A stretch of 64,000 nucleotides of DNA, taken from assembly GCA_019925095.2 (NCBI GenBank), contig CM034401.1, positions 17,739,338-17,803,337 on the forward strand. Reading direction: 5' to 3'. Shown piece after piece: positions 10,001 to 19,770 of this stretch. This DNA is from Dendrolimus kikuchii. Taxonomy: Eukaryota > Arthropoda > Insecta > Lepidoptera > Lasiocampidae. A program made the translations under genes and the position numbers. Under the pieces are notes generated by a model. That model was given only the letters and a program-made list of their open reading frames with translations, did no database searches and was not told the origin of the DNA. Each line of letters starts with the position of its first letter. Position 1 is the first letter of the stretch.

Positions 10001-11206
10001 AAAAACCGTGCGAAGTTTTTCAGAGTTGGCTTTGAAGATGCCATGATGCGGGACGTAAAAATGGTCTTTTCCTTTGAATGTGCTGGGGTGACAAAGAGCC
10101 ATGTGGCCCATGTCAATGTATTCCTTCATGAAGTCGATATATTTTGAGCGGAGGGTAGGATCTCTTTGGAGTTTGCGCTCCAAATTAAGGAATCGTCGTA
10201 GTGCAATAGCGTGGGTTGCACCGAGCTTAGGTGCCTTTGTAAGAAAGGGAAGGGATACTATGTATCGCCCTGTGGGATCACGTGTGGTGGTAGAACGAAA
10301 GTTCTCCTCACACTCGTCAGAGGTTGAGTTGTCCTTTGATTGCACTTCTTCGACTTCCCAGAATCTCTCCAGAGCGGAGTGTATTTCTTTATTTGAGTGT
10401 TGGGGTTGTAAACAGTCAATATTTACTAGTGCTGAATTAACTTGAGGCTCAGGCTTTGTGTAGTTTGGATTGATAGGACCTAAAAGAGCGAAATTGAAGA
10501 TCGTGCCGAAGGCTATTGGTCTGCCGGGGCCCAAAAAAATTTTGTTACCATCCAAAATTTGGCCCAAGACATCAGAACCTAAAATTAAGTCAATAGCGGC
10601 TGGAAAACGATAAGACGAGTCTGCTAGGGGAAGCTGTGTCGAGTCGAGGAGTGGAACAACGTCAGGTAACATTGTTAATGGTAAAAGACCTGTCAAATCT
10701 GGTAGAATGTATGCCTTTGCGCTAATTACTGGGACTTCGGTGTGAATAGGGCGGAATGTGATGGTAGTTGAAGAACTAGAGTTTTGAGTCTGCTGATTAC
10801 CGACTCCTGTAATTTTTAGTTCTGTGTGCTCGACAGGCAAACGTAATTTTTGTGTCATAGTTTTAGTTAACAAGGTTAGCATGGAACCGCTGTCTAATAA
10901 TGCTCTTGCCTTATGAAATTCTCCAGCGTTGTCTGCTAGTTCTAGGGACACAGTGGGTAATAAAACTGGTGGATCGTGTACTGTAATGTGCTGAGTATGT
11001 GCTGAAATATGACTGTCATTTTGGTTAGCTTTATCAGAGGAAGTAACAGGGCTGCCGGGCAAGTGATTATTATGATAAACTTTATTATCATAGTGCTGAG
11101 TATGAAACTGGGATTTATTTTGTTTACGTGATGTAGTGGATGGTGTATATTGTAGCGATGGTATGGGTGGGTGTAGTGTAGTATTGTGTAAGTGAGTAGC
11201 AGGTAG
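7076..11206 (-). CDS. pol: BEL/Pao Pol polyprotein
   Basis: Pol of the BEL/Pao class, which copies element RNA to DNA and integrates it. I number residues from the TTG at 11062, giving 1328 aa; 48 more codons run upstream without a stop to the gag UGA. Domains in order: aspartic protease with LLDSGS (about 55-60); reverse transcriptase with STDIQMMF (about 395-402) and FVDD (473-476); RNase H with FADAS (D651), E696 and D728; integrase with an HHCC zinc-binding region (about 957-997) and catalytic candidates D1029, D1095 and E1147; and a C-terminal domain of the DUF5641 type ending at LPLDDNST. No frameshift or stop is seen inside pol, so the copy looks recent. It has no AUG of its own near the start and is in the same frame as gag, so expression would need suppression of the gag UGA, unless that stop is just a mutation. 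Antisense open frames are shadows. Confidence 0.93.
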   Translation of the reverse strand, partial: LPATHLHNTTLHPPIPSLQYTPSTTSRKQNKSQFHTQHYDNKVYHNNHLPGSPVTSSDKANQNDSHISAHTQHITVHDPPVLLPTVSLELADNAGEFHKARALLDSGSMLTLLTKTMTQKLRLPVEHTELKITGVGNQQTQNSSSSTTITFRPIHTEVPVISAKAYILPDLTGLLPLTMLPDVVPLLDSTQLPLADSSYRFPAAIDLILGSDVLGQILDGNKIFLGPGRPIAFGTIFNFALLGPINPNYTKPEPQVNSALVNIDCLQPQHSNKEIHSALERFWEVEEVQSKDNSTSDECEENFRSTTTRDPTGRYIVSLPFLTKAPKLGATHAIALRRFLNLERKLQRDPTLRSKYIDFMKEYIDMGHMALCHPSTFKGKDHFYVPHHGIFKANSEKLRTVFDGSCKSSNGVSLNDCLHTGPPLQRDITDIILNFRTHKVVFSTDIQMMFRNILVHPDHRRFQLILWRSSPDQPLLTYALSTVTYGLRPSPFLANRSIIQLVTDEGHRFPQAAQVLTHSIFVDDILTGHDSVDKAIALQTELIELLALGGFHLRKWTSNSRQLLERFPDDQCDIPKDFDVVPDSNAIKVLGMQWIPQTDEFTYHISVPTLEKFTKRSILSTIARLYDPSGWISPVIFRAKLLIQHLWTLKLDWDESAPNDVTFQFQHIFEDLPLLSALRLPRTICTSKDSTYTLHGFADASESGYAAAVYLHETNITGQVHVRLLVSKSKVAPIKTRQTIPKLELSAAHLTSLLISRVSVQLSAHITIQQHFCWSDSTIVLAWLKTPSQSLQVFEANRVSAIAANPCNPTWRHVPSALNPADCASRGISAQELLAYDLWWSPTWLKAPPDTWPTMPPALGHHVLPGLKPRKMVAHIAVPDLDTDLLTRFSSLDTLVGVTACIKRFAHNCLVSSHSRIVGPITVDERKKALLHWVRSVQQNMFAEDIHRLQTNKLCTVRIQRLSPFLKDDLLRVGGRLSNSALRYDTQHPLILPSSSPLVDLIIDHFHTIHCHPGADTLHTLLRQQYWILSGRRVIRHRVFKCVRCFRHRAQPNPPFMADLPADRVSPQPVFSQVSTDFAGPFLIKSSTLRNAKLLKGYFCVFVCLATKAVHLEAVSELSTDAFFAALQRFVSRRGIPTLIRSDCGTNYVGARNQLIEVQNFLKANDDRITHKLATQQITWLLNPPSAPSFGGLHEAAVKSTKQLLYRVLGEQHLTFEEFSTLLARIEAVLNSRPLCPLSSDPTDFEVLTAGHFLIGRPLTALPEHSHESSPPSTLRRFRLVQALAQRFWTLWSKSYLHTLQSRSKWTTETSRPKIGELVLIKEDNLPRLQWKMGRIKKILPGKDDVVRVVELSTKDGSLTRPVTKIARLPLDDNST

Positions 11207-11209
11207 TCA
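11207..11209 (-). promoter_or_regulatory. In-frame UGA between gag and pol, candidate readthrough site
   Basis: The gag frame ends CAA CAA TGA CTA CCT. The 48 codons after the TGA stay open into pol in the same frame (11209 and 11062 differ by 147 nt). UGA followed by CUA is an established leaky-stop context, for example in alphaviruses and some cellular genes. The alternative is a CGA-to-TGA nonsense mutation in an originally continuous gag-pol frame, the usual BEL arrangement. Confidence 0.5.
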
Positions 11210-12691
11210 TTGTTGTGAATTAATAGGTGAATTACGACGAGAAGAGTTTCTTGATTCCGTGGTTGGGCGGGTGTGTTCTTGTCCTCTTAGTTGTGGGGGC
11301 AAGAGGTGAGAATTGTCATATGTGGGTGATTCAAAGCCACTGCGATGTAAGGTGGTATGGTGTTTCTCGCTATCACATTCTCTACACCGTCCTGTGGATC
11401 TGCACTCGTCAGAGTAATGGGGTCCTAGACACTTACGGCACCGTTCATGAGCTTGGATAAAATCCCAGCGCCCTTGCGTAGGCTGTCTTAGGTATTCACC
11501 GCAGTTCAGCAACCTGTGTCCTCTAACGTGACACCAAGGGCAGTAATAATTATTGGTCGGTGCTGGTGGGTGGGCGGAATCTTGTGCTATGGGCTCGAAA
11601 TATTGTGTAGACTGTGGGTATCCTTGAGCGTACTGTACAGGGTACGCTTGACTTTGTAGAGGATATGCAGGGCGCGTTAAAGGTGGGCGGACGGAAGTAG
11701 TGGGCTGAAAACGAACGTGCCGAATTTCTGGTCTGGGTGCAGAAGCGCGTGGTTGGTACCGTGCTGAGGGAGAAGCACGTTCAGTTTGTCTGTATGTCGG
11801 GCTGAGGGGAGGGGGGGGTGGGTTATATGTCTCAGTTTCTGTGCAACGTGCATGGTCTTCTAAGAATGTGATTACATCCTTTAAGGTGGGCAGAGTGTCT
11901 GAAGACCCATGCGTTCGTTCAAATAATGTGCGAAGCTCGCCCTTTAACTTCCGCACTACTATTGACACTAGGACGTAGTCTGAGTCATGTAGTGGTAAGT
12001 TTAGGTTTTTAAGCGCCGATTGGGTTGAAATAAGAGGGGCTAAAAATAACTGTCTGATTTGTGAGCGGGTGGTGATGTGGGGTAACTCTAGTATCATATC
12101 TATAAACCTATCAATGAGAACTCGGCGATTTTCGTAGCGATTGGCAAGTGTTGTCATCGCTACATCGTAGTTCTCATCGGTAACCTTGAGGTGTGATACC
12201 ATACTGAGAGCTTCTCCGGAGAGGCAAGAAAATAAATAGTGTAATTTAACTGCACCTGACAAATTACCGGCAGTGTCCGTAAGGCTTTTGAAAATAGTTA
12301 TGAAAGATGGCCAATCCTCAAGCTTGGAAGAAAATTTGGGTAGATCTATTTTGGGCAGAACAGTAGACGTGGAGAATGTGGGCGAGCTTGGTTTGATGCT
12401 TGAGCTGATGGTGATGTTTGCCACCAAAATTTTTTCATATGCTTCTATAGCCGAGGTGTAGTAGTCAAAGTACCATTTTTCCACTTTGTCGTCAAGGTCT
12501 TTAGAGTCCAAGATCTCATAATATACTGTATCCAACTTGCCCTTTATATCGTCCAATTTTGTAAAGCGCCCTATGAAATCGTTTACACTATACTTTTTGT
12601 CTCCTTTTAATATAAGGTTAGCTATCTCTAATAGGAAAGTTATGTACTTATGGGTTTGCATAAAGATGGCAGATTGCGATTTGGTAGGCAT
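11207..12691 (-). CDS. gag: BEL/Pao Gag protein
   Basis: Structural Gag protein that would assemble the particle and bind element RNA. I place the start at the ATG at 12691 (MPTKSQ), giving 494 aa. The frame stays open upstream, but only through a homopolymer encoding a lysine run, so that extension is not credible. The middle region, with DLPKFSSKLEDWPSFITIF and similar sequence, resembles the DUF1759-type Gag domain of BEL/Pao elements. A proline-rich linker follows. The C-terminal part has cysteine-histidine clusters (CPWC...H...C, CRKC...H...C, CREC...H) typical of zinc-knuckle nucleocapsids. It stops at TGA (11209-11207), directly in frame with pol. No internal stop or frameshift was seen. 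Confidence 0.88.
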   Translation of the reverse strand: MPTKSQSAIFMQTHKYITFLLEIANLILKGDKKYSVNDFIGRFTKLDDIKGKLDTVYYEILDSKDLDDKVEKWYFDYYTSAIEAYEKILVANITISSSIKPSSPTFSTSTVLPKIDLPKFSSKLEDWPSFITIFKSLTDTAGNLSGAVKLHYLFSCLSGEALSMVSHLKVTDENYDVAMTTLANRYENRRVLIDRFIDMILELPHITTRSQIRQLFLAPLISTQSALKNLNLPLHDSDYVLVSIVVRKLKGELRTLFERTHGSSDTLPTLKDVITFLEDHARCTETETYNPPPPPLSPTYRQTERASPSARYQPRASAPRPEIRHVRFQPTTSVRPPLTRPAYPLQSQAYPVQYAQGYPQSTQYFEPIAQDSAHPPAPTNNYYCPWCHVRGHRLLNCGEYLRQPTQGRWDFIQAHERCRKCLGPHYSDECRSTGRCRECDSEKHHTTLHRSGFESPTYDNSHLLPPQLRGQEHTRPTTESRNSSRRNSPINSQQ

Positions 12692-12731
12692 GACGATGAG
12701 AAGTGCACAATAAGAAAAGGAAAAGCAAACG

Positions 12732-12741
12732 AAAAAAAAAA

Positions 12742-12807
<66 letters not shown>

Positions 12808-12808
12808 T
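12732..12808. repeat. A14/T42-C-T20 homopolymer block
   Basis: Fourteen A are followed directly by about 42 T, one C and 20 T. On the element's coding strand this is a long poly(A) followed by poly(T) just upstream of the gag start. It could be an expanded tract, the tail of a small retroposon in the leader, or an assembly or sequencing artefact. Confidence 0.8.
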
Positions 12809-13741
12809 ACTAATGCTAATAAAGAACACGCAAGAAAGCAGCCAGAGAAACGTAAGAAATACGAAATAAATAAAAATGATTAGGAAAAAAAAATATATAT
12901 CAAACTGTCGTGTGCGCTGAGTCTTAATAAACACGAAGCTATATATAAGCTATAAAAGTTGCACGGCAAGCTAACCACACCGAGTGAAACGAATATAATA
13001 TTCAATATTATTATATCGATCCGATATCACGTTTAGTGCAAGTATTCGAGAATAGGTGTGCTGAATAAAGTACAGAATACGTACTCGAGGTTATATTAAC
13101 CTACCTACGTACCAAAAAATAGTTATCGTGTAGCAATTTGCGTAATTATCTGAGGAATGTGGAATGGGTATTCAAATATATAAGGGCAGAAGTAATATGT
13201 TTATAAGAAAACAAAAAAGAAAAAACAAGGGCAGAAAACGGGTAAATGGGCAGATTGATAATGATTGTTTATTTAACTTTTTAGGTATGTGAAAATTTAC
13301 AATTTGGTTTGAATTAACCATAAAATGGCAAAATACGGTTGTTGCAGACTGTATAAATAGGTCGCCAGTTGGAATATTCGGTTCGAAAGACCATATGATC
13401 TGGCCGATTGCCAGATTTCAAGGGTGCAAGGGTAAGAGGGAATGGAGATAAATGGACTCACCCGTAATAATATGAGCTGAGTAACCGGAGCGTCTGCGAT
13501 ACAGGAGCAGCAGTGCGTGTTCTCTTGTTATATATCTCCCGCTTCACAACTAGATTCACTTGCCACTTATCACCAAGCTCTTGGAACCCGATTAGTATTG
13601 CAATTGGGTGGATATCTCAAATGCGCGCGCGATGCGTGAATGTCTTTACGACGGGTCGATTCAGACTGATCGTTGAGACGCGGAAGTGCGGGGTAAATTA
13701 CTTTTTCGGGGAATCATCGTTCGTTACGCGTGGCGTAAACA
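12809..13741 (-). repeat. BEL 5' LTR plus untranslated leader
   Basis: The 5' LTR begins at 13741 with TGTTTACGCCACGCGTAACG on the minus strand. Its 3' limit within this stretch cannot be fixed, because the partner LTR is truncated. The remainder should be primer binding site and gag leader. The plus-strand ORF inside is not supported as a gene. Confidence 0.5.
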
Positions 13742-14100
13742 TGAGATAAAGTGGACTATTGGAACTCTCACTTACGACAAACGGTAAACTCAAGGCTCTG
13801 GCAAACCGTTTCATGTGGATATACTGTGAGACCGTAGTATAACACCGATCGGGCTGGCCTAAGAGCTGTAATCAATATAATGATTCTAGCGAAGGGGGTG
13901 CCCCGTACAGGATGAAGGCGCGAGATGGAATGCTCCACCGTCTCAGAGGAAGGATCCTCTAGCGGGCTAGTGTTGTTCAGGCTTAGGCCCATCTACTATT
14001 GTTGAAAAGTATATATTATTTGTACGTTTCGGGAAACGTTTGCGACCTCAATTATTGCACAGCGCCATCTATTGGCTTGTAATCTACCATGTTTAAAATG
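13742..14100 (-). repeat. Unclassified interspersed repeat D, copy 1
   Basis: The reverse complement of about 13820-14085 matches 56208-56445, including GAGCATTCCATCTCG, ACGGGGCAC and a CAGCGCCATCTATTGG stretch. It lies directly against the 5' end of the BEL element. An ORF on this strand (13992-13768) is only partly preserved in the second copy, so it is not called. Confidence 0.55.
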
Positions 14101-14321
14101 TCGAGCTTTTACCGCCATTTTATAGTGAGCGACATTTGGACCTAAGTATATTTTTTGTTGCAAGATATATTTTAAACTATTTGGTTTTAAGACTTTCGGT
14201 TTTAGATTCAGTGGGGTCTAATAGAACTAATCTGTAGTCTTAACACAAAATAATAGTGTTTACAACAAAAAAATATTTCGGTTCACATGTCGGTTAATAC
14301 AAAATGGCGGTAAAGGCTCGA
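14101..14321 (+). mobile_element. MITE with ~23-bp terminal inverted repeats
   Basis: The left end TCGAGCTTTTACCGCCATTT and the right end (reverse complement TCGAGCCTTTACCGCCATTT) form terminal inverted repeats. The body is AT-rich with no ORF. A degenerate relative is at about 57639-57854. No clear target duplication. Confidence 0.7.
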
Positions 14322-15508
14322 TGTGGTCGAGCTATGCTGGTAAAAGATAAGTCTTGTAAATTATAAAATTTAGTCTTGTAAAGATTAATAAGAGAGGCTA
14401 CAAGACCTTCTAATTTCAAAACAGCGTATGTTATACTGGTGGATATTATTTTATTTTAGATCTTATTACTTATTTTATTGCATTAAAGTTCGAAATTGTA
14501 TAACAAAAGTTACGCTAAACGTAGTCTGGTTTTTCCTTATGAGACGATTTCTGCCGGTTGAATTTAATTGAATTGAATTTACTCTTTAAAACAGTATCGC
14601 ACATATAACAATTAGTTTCTAACATAAAAAAGATAAACAATAACCGATATAAAACAATTACAAAATTGGAATTTCAAAACTGCCTGCATTTTAATTGGTG
14701 TACATTACAAATATCGATAATTGTTTCATATCATTCAAAAGTGCACTGCATTTCTACTACATCACTATCGATGTCAATTAAATTTGACACAGTCGATTTG
14801 GGAGATTGATTACATATCGATATAGAATCGATTGCGGCATGCGAGTAATGAATTCGGAACGTTTCTTCGACGTTCTGAATGTAAAGTTGCACTAATAAAT
14901 GTACGTGTAGGGCATAGTGTGTGCTCACAACGATTATTTTATATAAAAGTTACAGATATTTATTAGCTGATTTATCGAATACACCATAACTCACAGACGA
15001 TACAGTTGATGGAACTAATTGATAGAGTAACATAAGTTTCAAAAGAGCATTTAATGGCATGAGTTTATATTATGACAGTTGATTATTATGAATATGATTG
15101 TATAATATTTTTTTATGTCTCACATACTGTAATAGTTGCATAATGTGTTTAGAACATTTAATACCGTGAACGTAAAATAATTGCTAAATATAAAGTAAGA
15201 TATTTAATTAGGTATTAATGTGAATATTTATTTCACAATATCTCGTGTCTTATTAATTATGCTATTCGTTGTTTTTAAGTCTCTAATGTATGAAATTTTA
15301 TGTATATTTAATCGCTATTTACAATCAAATAGATATAATTATACAGAAATGAAATTTAGCTAAATACAAGAAAGGCGTATCAGTTGACAAATAACAGTAT
15401 CTACACATATCATAAACATAGGCATTAATTAAACATAATTTAAAAACATACAGGTACGAAACATAATTAAGATAGACGCATATTCAAGATAACATATAAA
15501 TACTAATG
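14322..15508. other. Intergenic AT-rich DNA
   Basis: Nothing recognisable. A few ATCGAT-rich motifs lie near 14710-14830. Confidence 0.4.
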
Positions 15509-16005
15509 TTACAGAAATACAGGTATGAGAAGTTATTTTCCCATGCGAATATCTAATAATTAATGATATTCCAAATTCAAAGAAGTGATTATACTATTCA
15601 GCAAATTAAAATCGATATGAAAATATCTCGATAAAATTTTAGCAATCCCAACTCCCGCTCAATACTACGAGTATACACAAATAATAATAATGAAGAATAA
15701 CATTTTTTAGCTCGAAGTGTTGCTGGGTAGTTTGTTAATAAGTTGCGAAGCAGTATACATAGAATAGGAAATAAATTTCAATTTCAATTTATATGTATAA
15801 CCTTCAAAAATGTTCTCCAGTGGAAATTATTATGAATAAAACTTTTGAATTTTAATATTGCAGAAATATAGGTGTGTGAAGATTGTTTCCCACGCGGATA
15901 TCAAATAATTAATGATATTTCAAATTTAAAGAATCGATATTCAAATAGGTATGAAAATATATCGATAAGAGGTTAAGCAATCCCTACCCGCACAATACTA
16001 AAGCG
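15509..16005 (+). repeat. Local direct repeat of ~150 bp
   Basis: 15509-15671 and 15858-16005 are diverged direct copies. Shared blocks include TAATAATTAATGATATT, ATATCTAATAATTAATGAT-type sequence, TATGAAAATAT.TCGATAA and AGCAATCCC...CGC.CAATACTA. About 190 bp separates them. Class unknown. Confidence 0.6.
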
Positions 16006-16199
16006 GCTTGCACCATTGAGATAAAAACTTGACGTCACAAAGAATCCAGACTGCCGCGATTTATTCGGGTTTCGAATAACGGGACACTTGATTTATGGCT
16101 TAAGTATAAAGTTTTTAGGATGAATGAGGGTGGTTTCGTATGTTTTGGATTGTGCTAATCGAGAACTGTTTCTTGATTTTATAAACAATTCTAAATTGT

Positions 16200-16594
16200 A
16201 TATTGGGGCAATAATAATGAAGTTTTGGTGGTCCAGACGATTTTGAAGGCGGTATCAACACGCATCTATGTATATAATCTAGTACTTTTTAATTGCATTA
16301 TATTTTTATTATAAATAGGTTTGCGTTTGACCACGATCACGTTCAATGCCGGACGATGATGCGGTCGAAGATGTAGCAGCTTACCTAGATAGTACCTATT
16401 CACACGTAACTTGAAGATACCCGGATTGTACTTTTCGGGAAACCCGGACTCTGGTAGTGCATTCCACAATTCTGCCGTACGCAGAAGGAACGTGGAGGCG
16501 AAACGTTTAGTACGCACTGGTAACATTTCCACTGTGAAAAGATGGCGTAGACCAGAGCGTCTTGTGGTCTGAAGATGGAATGGTGTAGGGGGAA
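16200..16594 (-). mobile_element. LINE fragment, C-terminal RT tail (Jockey/CR1-like)
   Basis: The minus-strand translation has RTTRRSGLRHLF and then RTKRFASTFLLRTAELWNAL followed by LPESGFPEKYNPGIFK. This is the usual end of the reverse transcriptase ORF in Jockey/CR1-type LINEs (R-T-x-R-F...S-F-L-x-R-T...L-W-N-x-L-P). An R300 copy interrupts it upstream at 16595, and the rest of the LINE was not found on the far side. Confidence 0.65.
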
Positions 16595-16866
16595 TGAGTT
16601 CAGCAGACAGGCAGACGGTCCAATTGATGGAAAGCGGGTACCATCGCCTATGGACCTTTGCAACACCAAATGTGCTACAAATGCTCTGCTGGTCGCTTAG
16701 GGGAAACTGTTTGTCTGACTGTTGTTATAGCGTCATACTCTAGACCAGGGGTGGTAGCCATCCAAACGGGCAAATACCCTACCACCTGGCTGTGGGTTGT
16801 TTTGTCGCCTCTAAGACAGGTCGCCCGGCCGCAGGAAATTATATTCTTTCTCCGATTCTGCACGGA
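16595..16866 (-). repeat. R300 SINE-like repeat
   Basis: Minus-strand copy from GAGTTCAGCAGACAGGCAG to TCTGCACGGAT, with a ~30-bp internal deletion and inserted in a LINE tail. It lacks the A-rich tail. Confidence 0.8.
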
Positions 16867-18230
16867 TAAAATTTGAACAAAATAGAAAAAATAGCTTATT
16901 ATTATATACTTTGCGATATAGCCTATTATGGTAGAAGTACTTTGGATCTATATCAAGTGTAAACTCTTGGTTTTAAGGGTAAATAAAGTACAATATTCGT
17001 CTTCATAATAGAAATCAAAATATACTTATCTATGACAAATTACTTTCACTTATCAAGGATCATAGGTATACAGAACCATGAAAAGGAAATAAACAAATTA
17101 TTATATTTTTAGACATAGGTATATTAATAATAGTTTTGAAATTAAAATTGATAATTTCAACAGAAATAAACCATAACAAATTTATTTATTTCACACAACA
17201 GAATACAACCATAAATAAATCTAAGTATGTTTAACACAATTTTAAAATCTATGTCGTATTCCTAAACATGTGAATACAGGAAATTTAAAATAAAGATATA
17301 GCGTTACATAAATAATAGTATACCATACAGTAGTTTAGATTCTATGAAATATGTTTGTTGATAACAAAAGAATTAATATATGCCAGAGAAATTTGCTGTT
17401 CTGATCAATCGCTTAAACTCTTTAATGTTACTATTAAATATAATTATCTAAAATGGGATTATCGCTGACCAGCTCATTATATAGACGACACATTCTGCTC
17501 ATTGGGTTGTACTAAGATGTATTATTTTTGTAGGCTCGCAAGGCAAATGTTGGTGGATTCCGTCTTCTGTAATTCGTATTTATATTAAGGCAATTCAAAA
17601 GATATTGGCTATCCATACATAATAAATTAGTTTGTATTATGTTTCATACAAATAAAAGTACAAAATAACAAATTACAAGGCGCTTTTTGTAGGTTAATTA
17701 AAAATAAGAATTTTGTTGCTCTATAAGACATAATATTACAATGAATTTATGACATGAAATTCTCCTTAATGTTGTATGATTATTTATTCATGCAAAATTT
17801 TGCGCCTTTTTAAGAAAAAGCACAAAATTACTTTTATACTTAATTAAATATCATTAATTCTAATTAAATTTGTAGCTCATTAAAACTAAGTAATCTAATT
17901 CAAAACACAATTTCTAATATGGCGGATTGGATTTTGCGGTGCGTAAGAGCAAGTCTAGCTCATATTTGTTGTAATTTTCACGTCATTACGAATAACGTTG
18001 CTGGAGCGGTTAGATATAAGCCAAGCCATAGAGCAAAAAAGAAATTATATAGAAAAGACATAAAATTTTTTTTAGAGCTTATTTAAAAATATAAAAACTA
18101 CGAGTTCAGTCAATTTATAGGGTTACCAGATAAAATAAACAGAGAAAAATCTAAATATTAAAAAAACGGTGGGTTATCTACTAAAATTACTATATATAAT
18201 TGTACATGAATTATATCGATTAAATTAATC
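16867..18230. other. Intergenic AT-rich DNA
   Basis: No exon or repeat end recognised. A 50-codon ATG frame at 17918 has no supporting features. Confidence 0.4.
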
Positions 18231-18373
18231 TACATACATACATACATAACTTCACGCCAGTTCCCTTGCGGGGTAGGCACGAACAACAGAGCGCCATTTA
18301 GGCTTATTCTTACACACCTCACTTGCTTCTTTGACATTCATAACTCTTGTCATGCACGCTCGTCTGTTCTTAA
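18231..18373 (-). mobile_element. LINE C 3' fragment
   Basis: Tail of a LINE on the minus strand with a (TATG)n 3' tail (18231-18247 read in reverse). It encodes the C-terminal end also seen at 56805-57096 (CMTR.MNVKEAS.VC, R.YPARE). 5'-truncated. Confidence 0.65.
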
Positions 18374-18708
18374 ATTAATCTAATTTACATGAATCATGAG
18401 TGCTTGTCTGCAGCAGGCAGGAAGATATTAGGATACATCATGATATATACTTAATACTATGTACGAAAATTATAAACTTGTATCAAAATTGAAACTACAT
18501 GGTAAAGCTTAATAAGTTCATTTTTTATGTGAACTTTCAACTTAATCTAATCTTTCGGCTACTTTTTGGTGCCTGTACATCGTATTATCCTTAAATATAA
18601 TTTTATTTTTGTCTAACCATCTCTGGAGAATGATCTAAAGAATCTAAGTAGCCTTTATGTTAAGTTATGATGATATTTAATACGTAATAATAAAAAAATA
18701 TAAAAACA
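18374..18708. other. Intergenic DNA
   Basis: Nothing recognisable. Confidence 0.4.
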
Positions 18709-19013
18709 GTCGTGGTAGCGTAATGGCTAGCGCACAAGTCCCAAACTCAAAGGGTGCGGGTTCGATCCTGGCCGGAATGCATGCACCGCTTAGTCAGTTT
18801 TCTGGTCTAATGTTCATATTGTTACAATGACTACGTGCCAACAACGGTGAAGGAAAACATCGTGATGCAACCTGCACATAAAGCTAACCGATGTGTCAAA
18901 CCTGCCAAGCCGCCTTGGACAAGCGTGGCGGGTATACTCTCCGTTCCCCTATAATGGGAGGCCCGAGCCCAGCAGTGGAAAATTTATGGGCTGATATTAT
19001 TAATAAAAAAAAT
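18709..19013 (+). repeat. tRNA-derived SINE, family 1
   Basis: The tRNA-like head has an A-box-like TAGCGTAATGGCTAGCGC and a B-box-like GGTTCGATCCTGG. The body (GGAAAACATCGTGATG, GGGAGGCCCGAGCCCAGCAG) follows, then a TTAATAAAAAAA tail. Other copies: 24835-25110 (-) and 62347-62633 (+). This is a SINE and not a functional tRNA gene. Confidence 0.85.
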
Positions 19014-19490
19014 CCCGGTAAACCGCATATATAGGCTTTAATTGTCACATATGTTCGGAAATTCCAGACGTTTGGCAACCCTATGATATACGACATATAT
19101 TTTGTACTTCAAATACCACTAGAAAGTATTAATCATTTTTAAATTAAGACAGACAAAATGGAAAATTAATTAGTAGCAAAGTTTAGTCAGTTAAATTATT
19201 TTGGTCACGATTCGTAACTTTCGTTATATATTCATCAAGCATCTTAATAACATTATGTCGATCTTAACAACTATTAATTAAATTTAATTGCAAACCATGG
19301 TGTTATACTGACTATAAGAAAGCAAAAACAAAGAAATAACTTACGTATTTAGAAAGTGACTTTGCAACATGCTTTTTAATTTTACTAATTTTTAGTTCCT
19401 AGCTAGTAAAATATATAAAATGATACTTAGTCTTTACTAATAATAAATATGAAACTAAATTTTCTATAAATATAATCTATAAAAAATAAC

Positions 19491-19690
19491 ACGTGACAAA
19501 AAGAATGTTAAACTACAAGATAGATGGGTACAAATGTAAAGGTAGACCAAAAAAAGATGGATGGATTGTGTGAAGGATGATATGATGATATGTGGTGTGA
19601 CAGAAGATGTATGTCAGAGTAGAGGTGTGTGGAAGGAAAAGACATATAGTGCCGACCCCAAATAATTGGGATATGATAAAAGAAAAGAAA
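19491..19690 (+). mobile_element. RTE-like LINE B 3' fragment
   Basis: Encodes a degraded C-terminus containing GRPKKDGWIV/WMDCVKDDM-type sequence and a V-W-K-E-K-T...ADPK ending, as in RTE-type reverse transcriptase tails. Copies: 29263-29440, 32618-32745 and, inverted, 36571-36668. All are 5'-truncated. Confidence 0.65.
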
Positions 19691-19770
19691 TATGAAACTA
19701 AATCTATGTTCTATTCTTCGCGGGCTGAGTATTGAACCCATAATCATGGTTTTTGATTTGATTATGATTA

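Larger units (their letters stand above)
6980..13741 (-). mobile_element. BEL/Pao LTR retrotransposon
   Basis: A nearly complete element on the minus strand. The two outer ends share the LTR start TGTTYACGCCACGCGTAACG: at 7029 reading leftward for the 3' LTR, and at 13741 reading leftward for the 5' LTR. Gag (12691-11207) and pol (11206-7076) lie between them. The similarity between the LTRs covers only about 50 bp, because the 3' LTR looks truncated or overwritten beyond 6980. The inner end of the 5' LTR and the primer binding site could not be placed. The sequence just before the 3' LTR reads CCCCGGGCCCCAGGA on the coding strand. No target duplication can be stated, because the outer end of the 3' LTR is missing. 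Confidence 0.85.

Noticed and set aside
7080..10445. Several 70-114-codon ORFs opposite or inside pol
   Set aside because: They are shadows of the well-supported pol frame.
12692..12934. N-terminal extension of gag with a long lysine run
   Set aside because: It is the translation of a poly(A)/poly(T) block in the leader. The ATG at 12691 gives a normal Gag start.
13513..13749. 78-codon plus-strand ORF across the BEL 5' LTR
   Set aside because: It lies in LTR sequence, antisense to the element, with no domain.
17918..18085. 50-codon ATG frame (MADWILRCV...)
   Set aside because: No domain, no splice or promoter context, and it decays into AT-rich codons.
18709..18800. tRNA gene
   Set aside because: A- and B-box-like sites are present, but the sequence has no cloverleaf with a proper acceptor stem and recurs as a SINE. 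The same applies to the family 2 heads.
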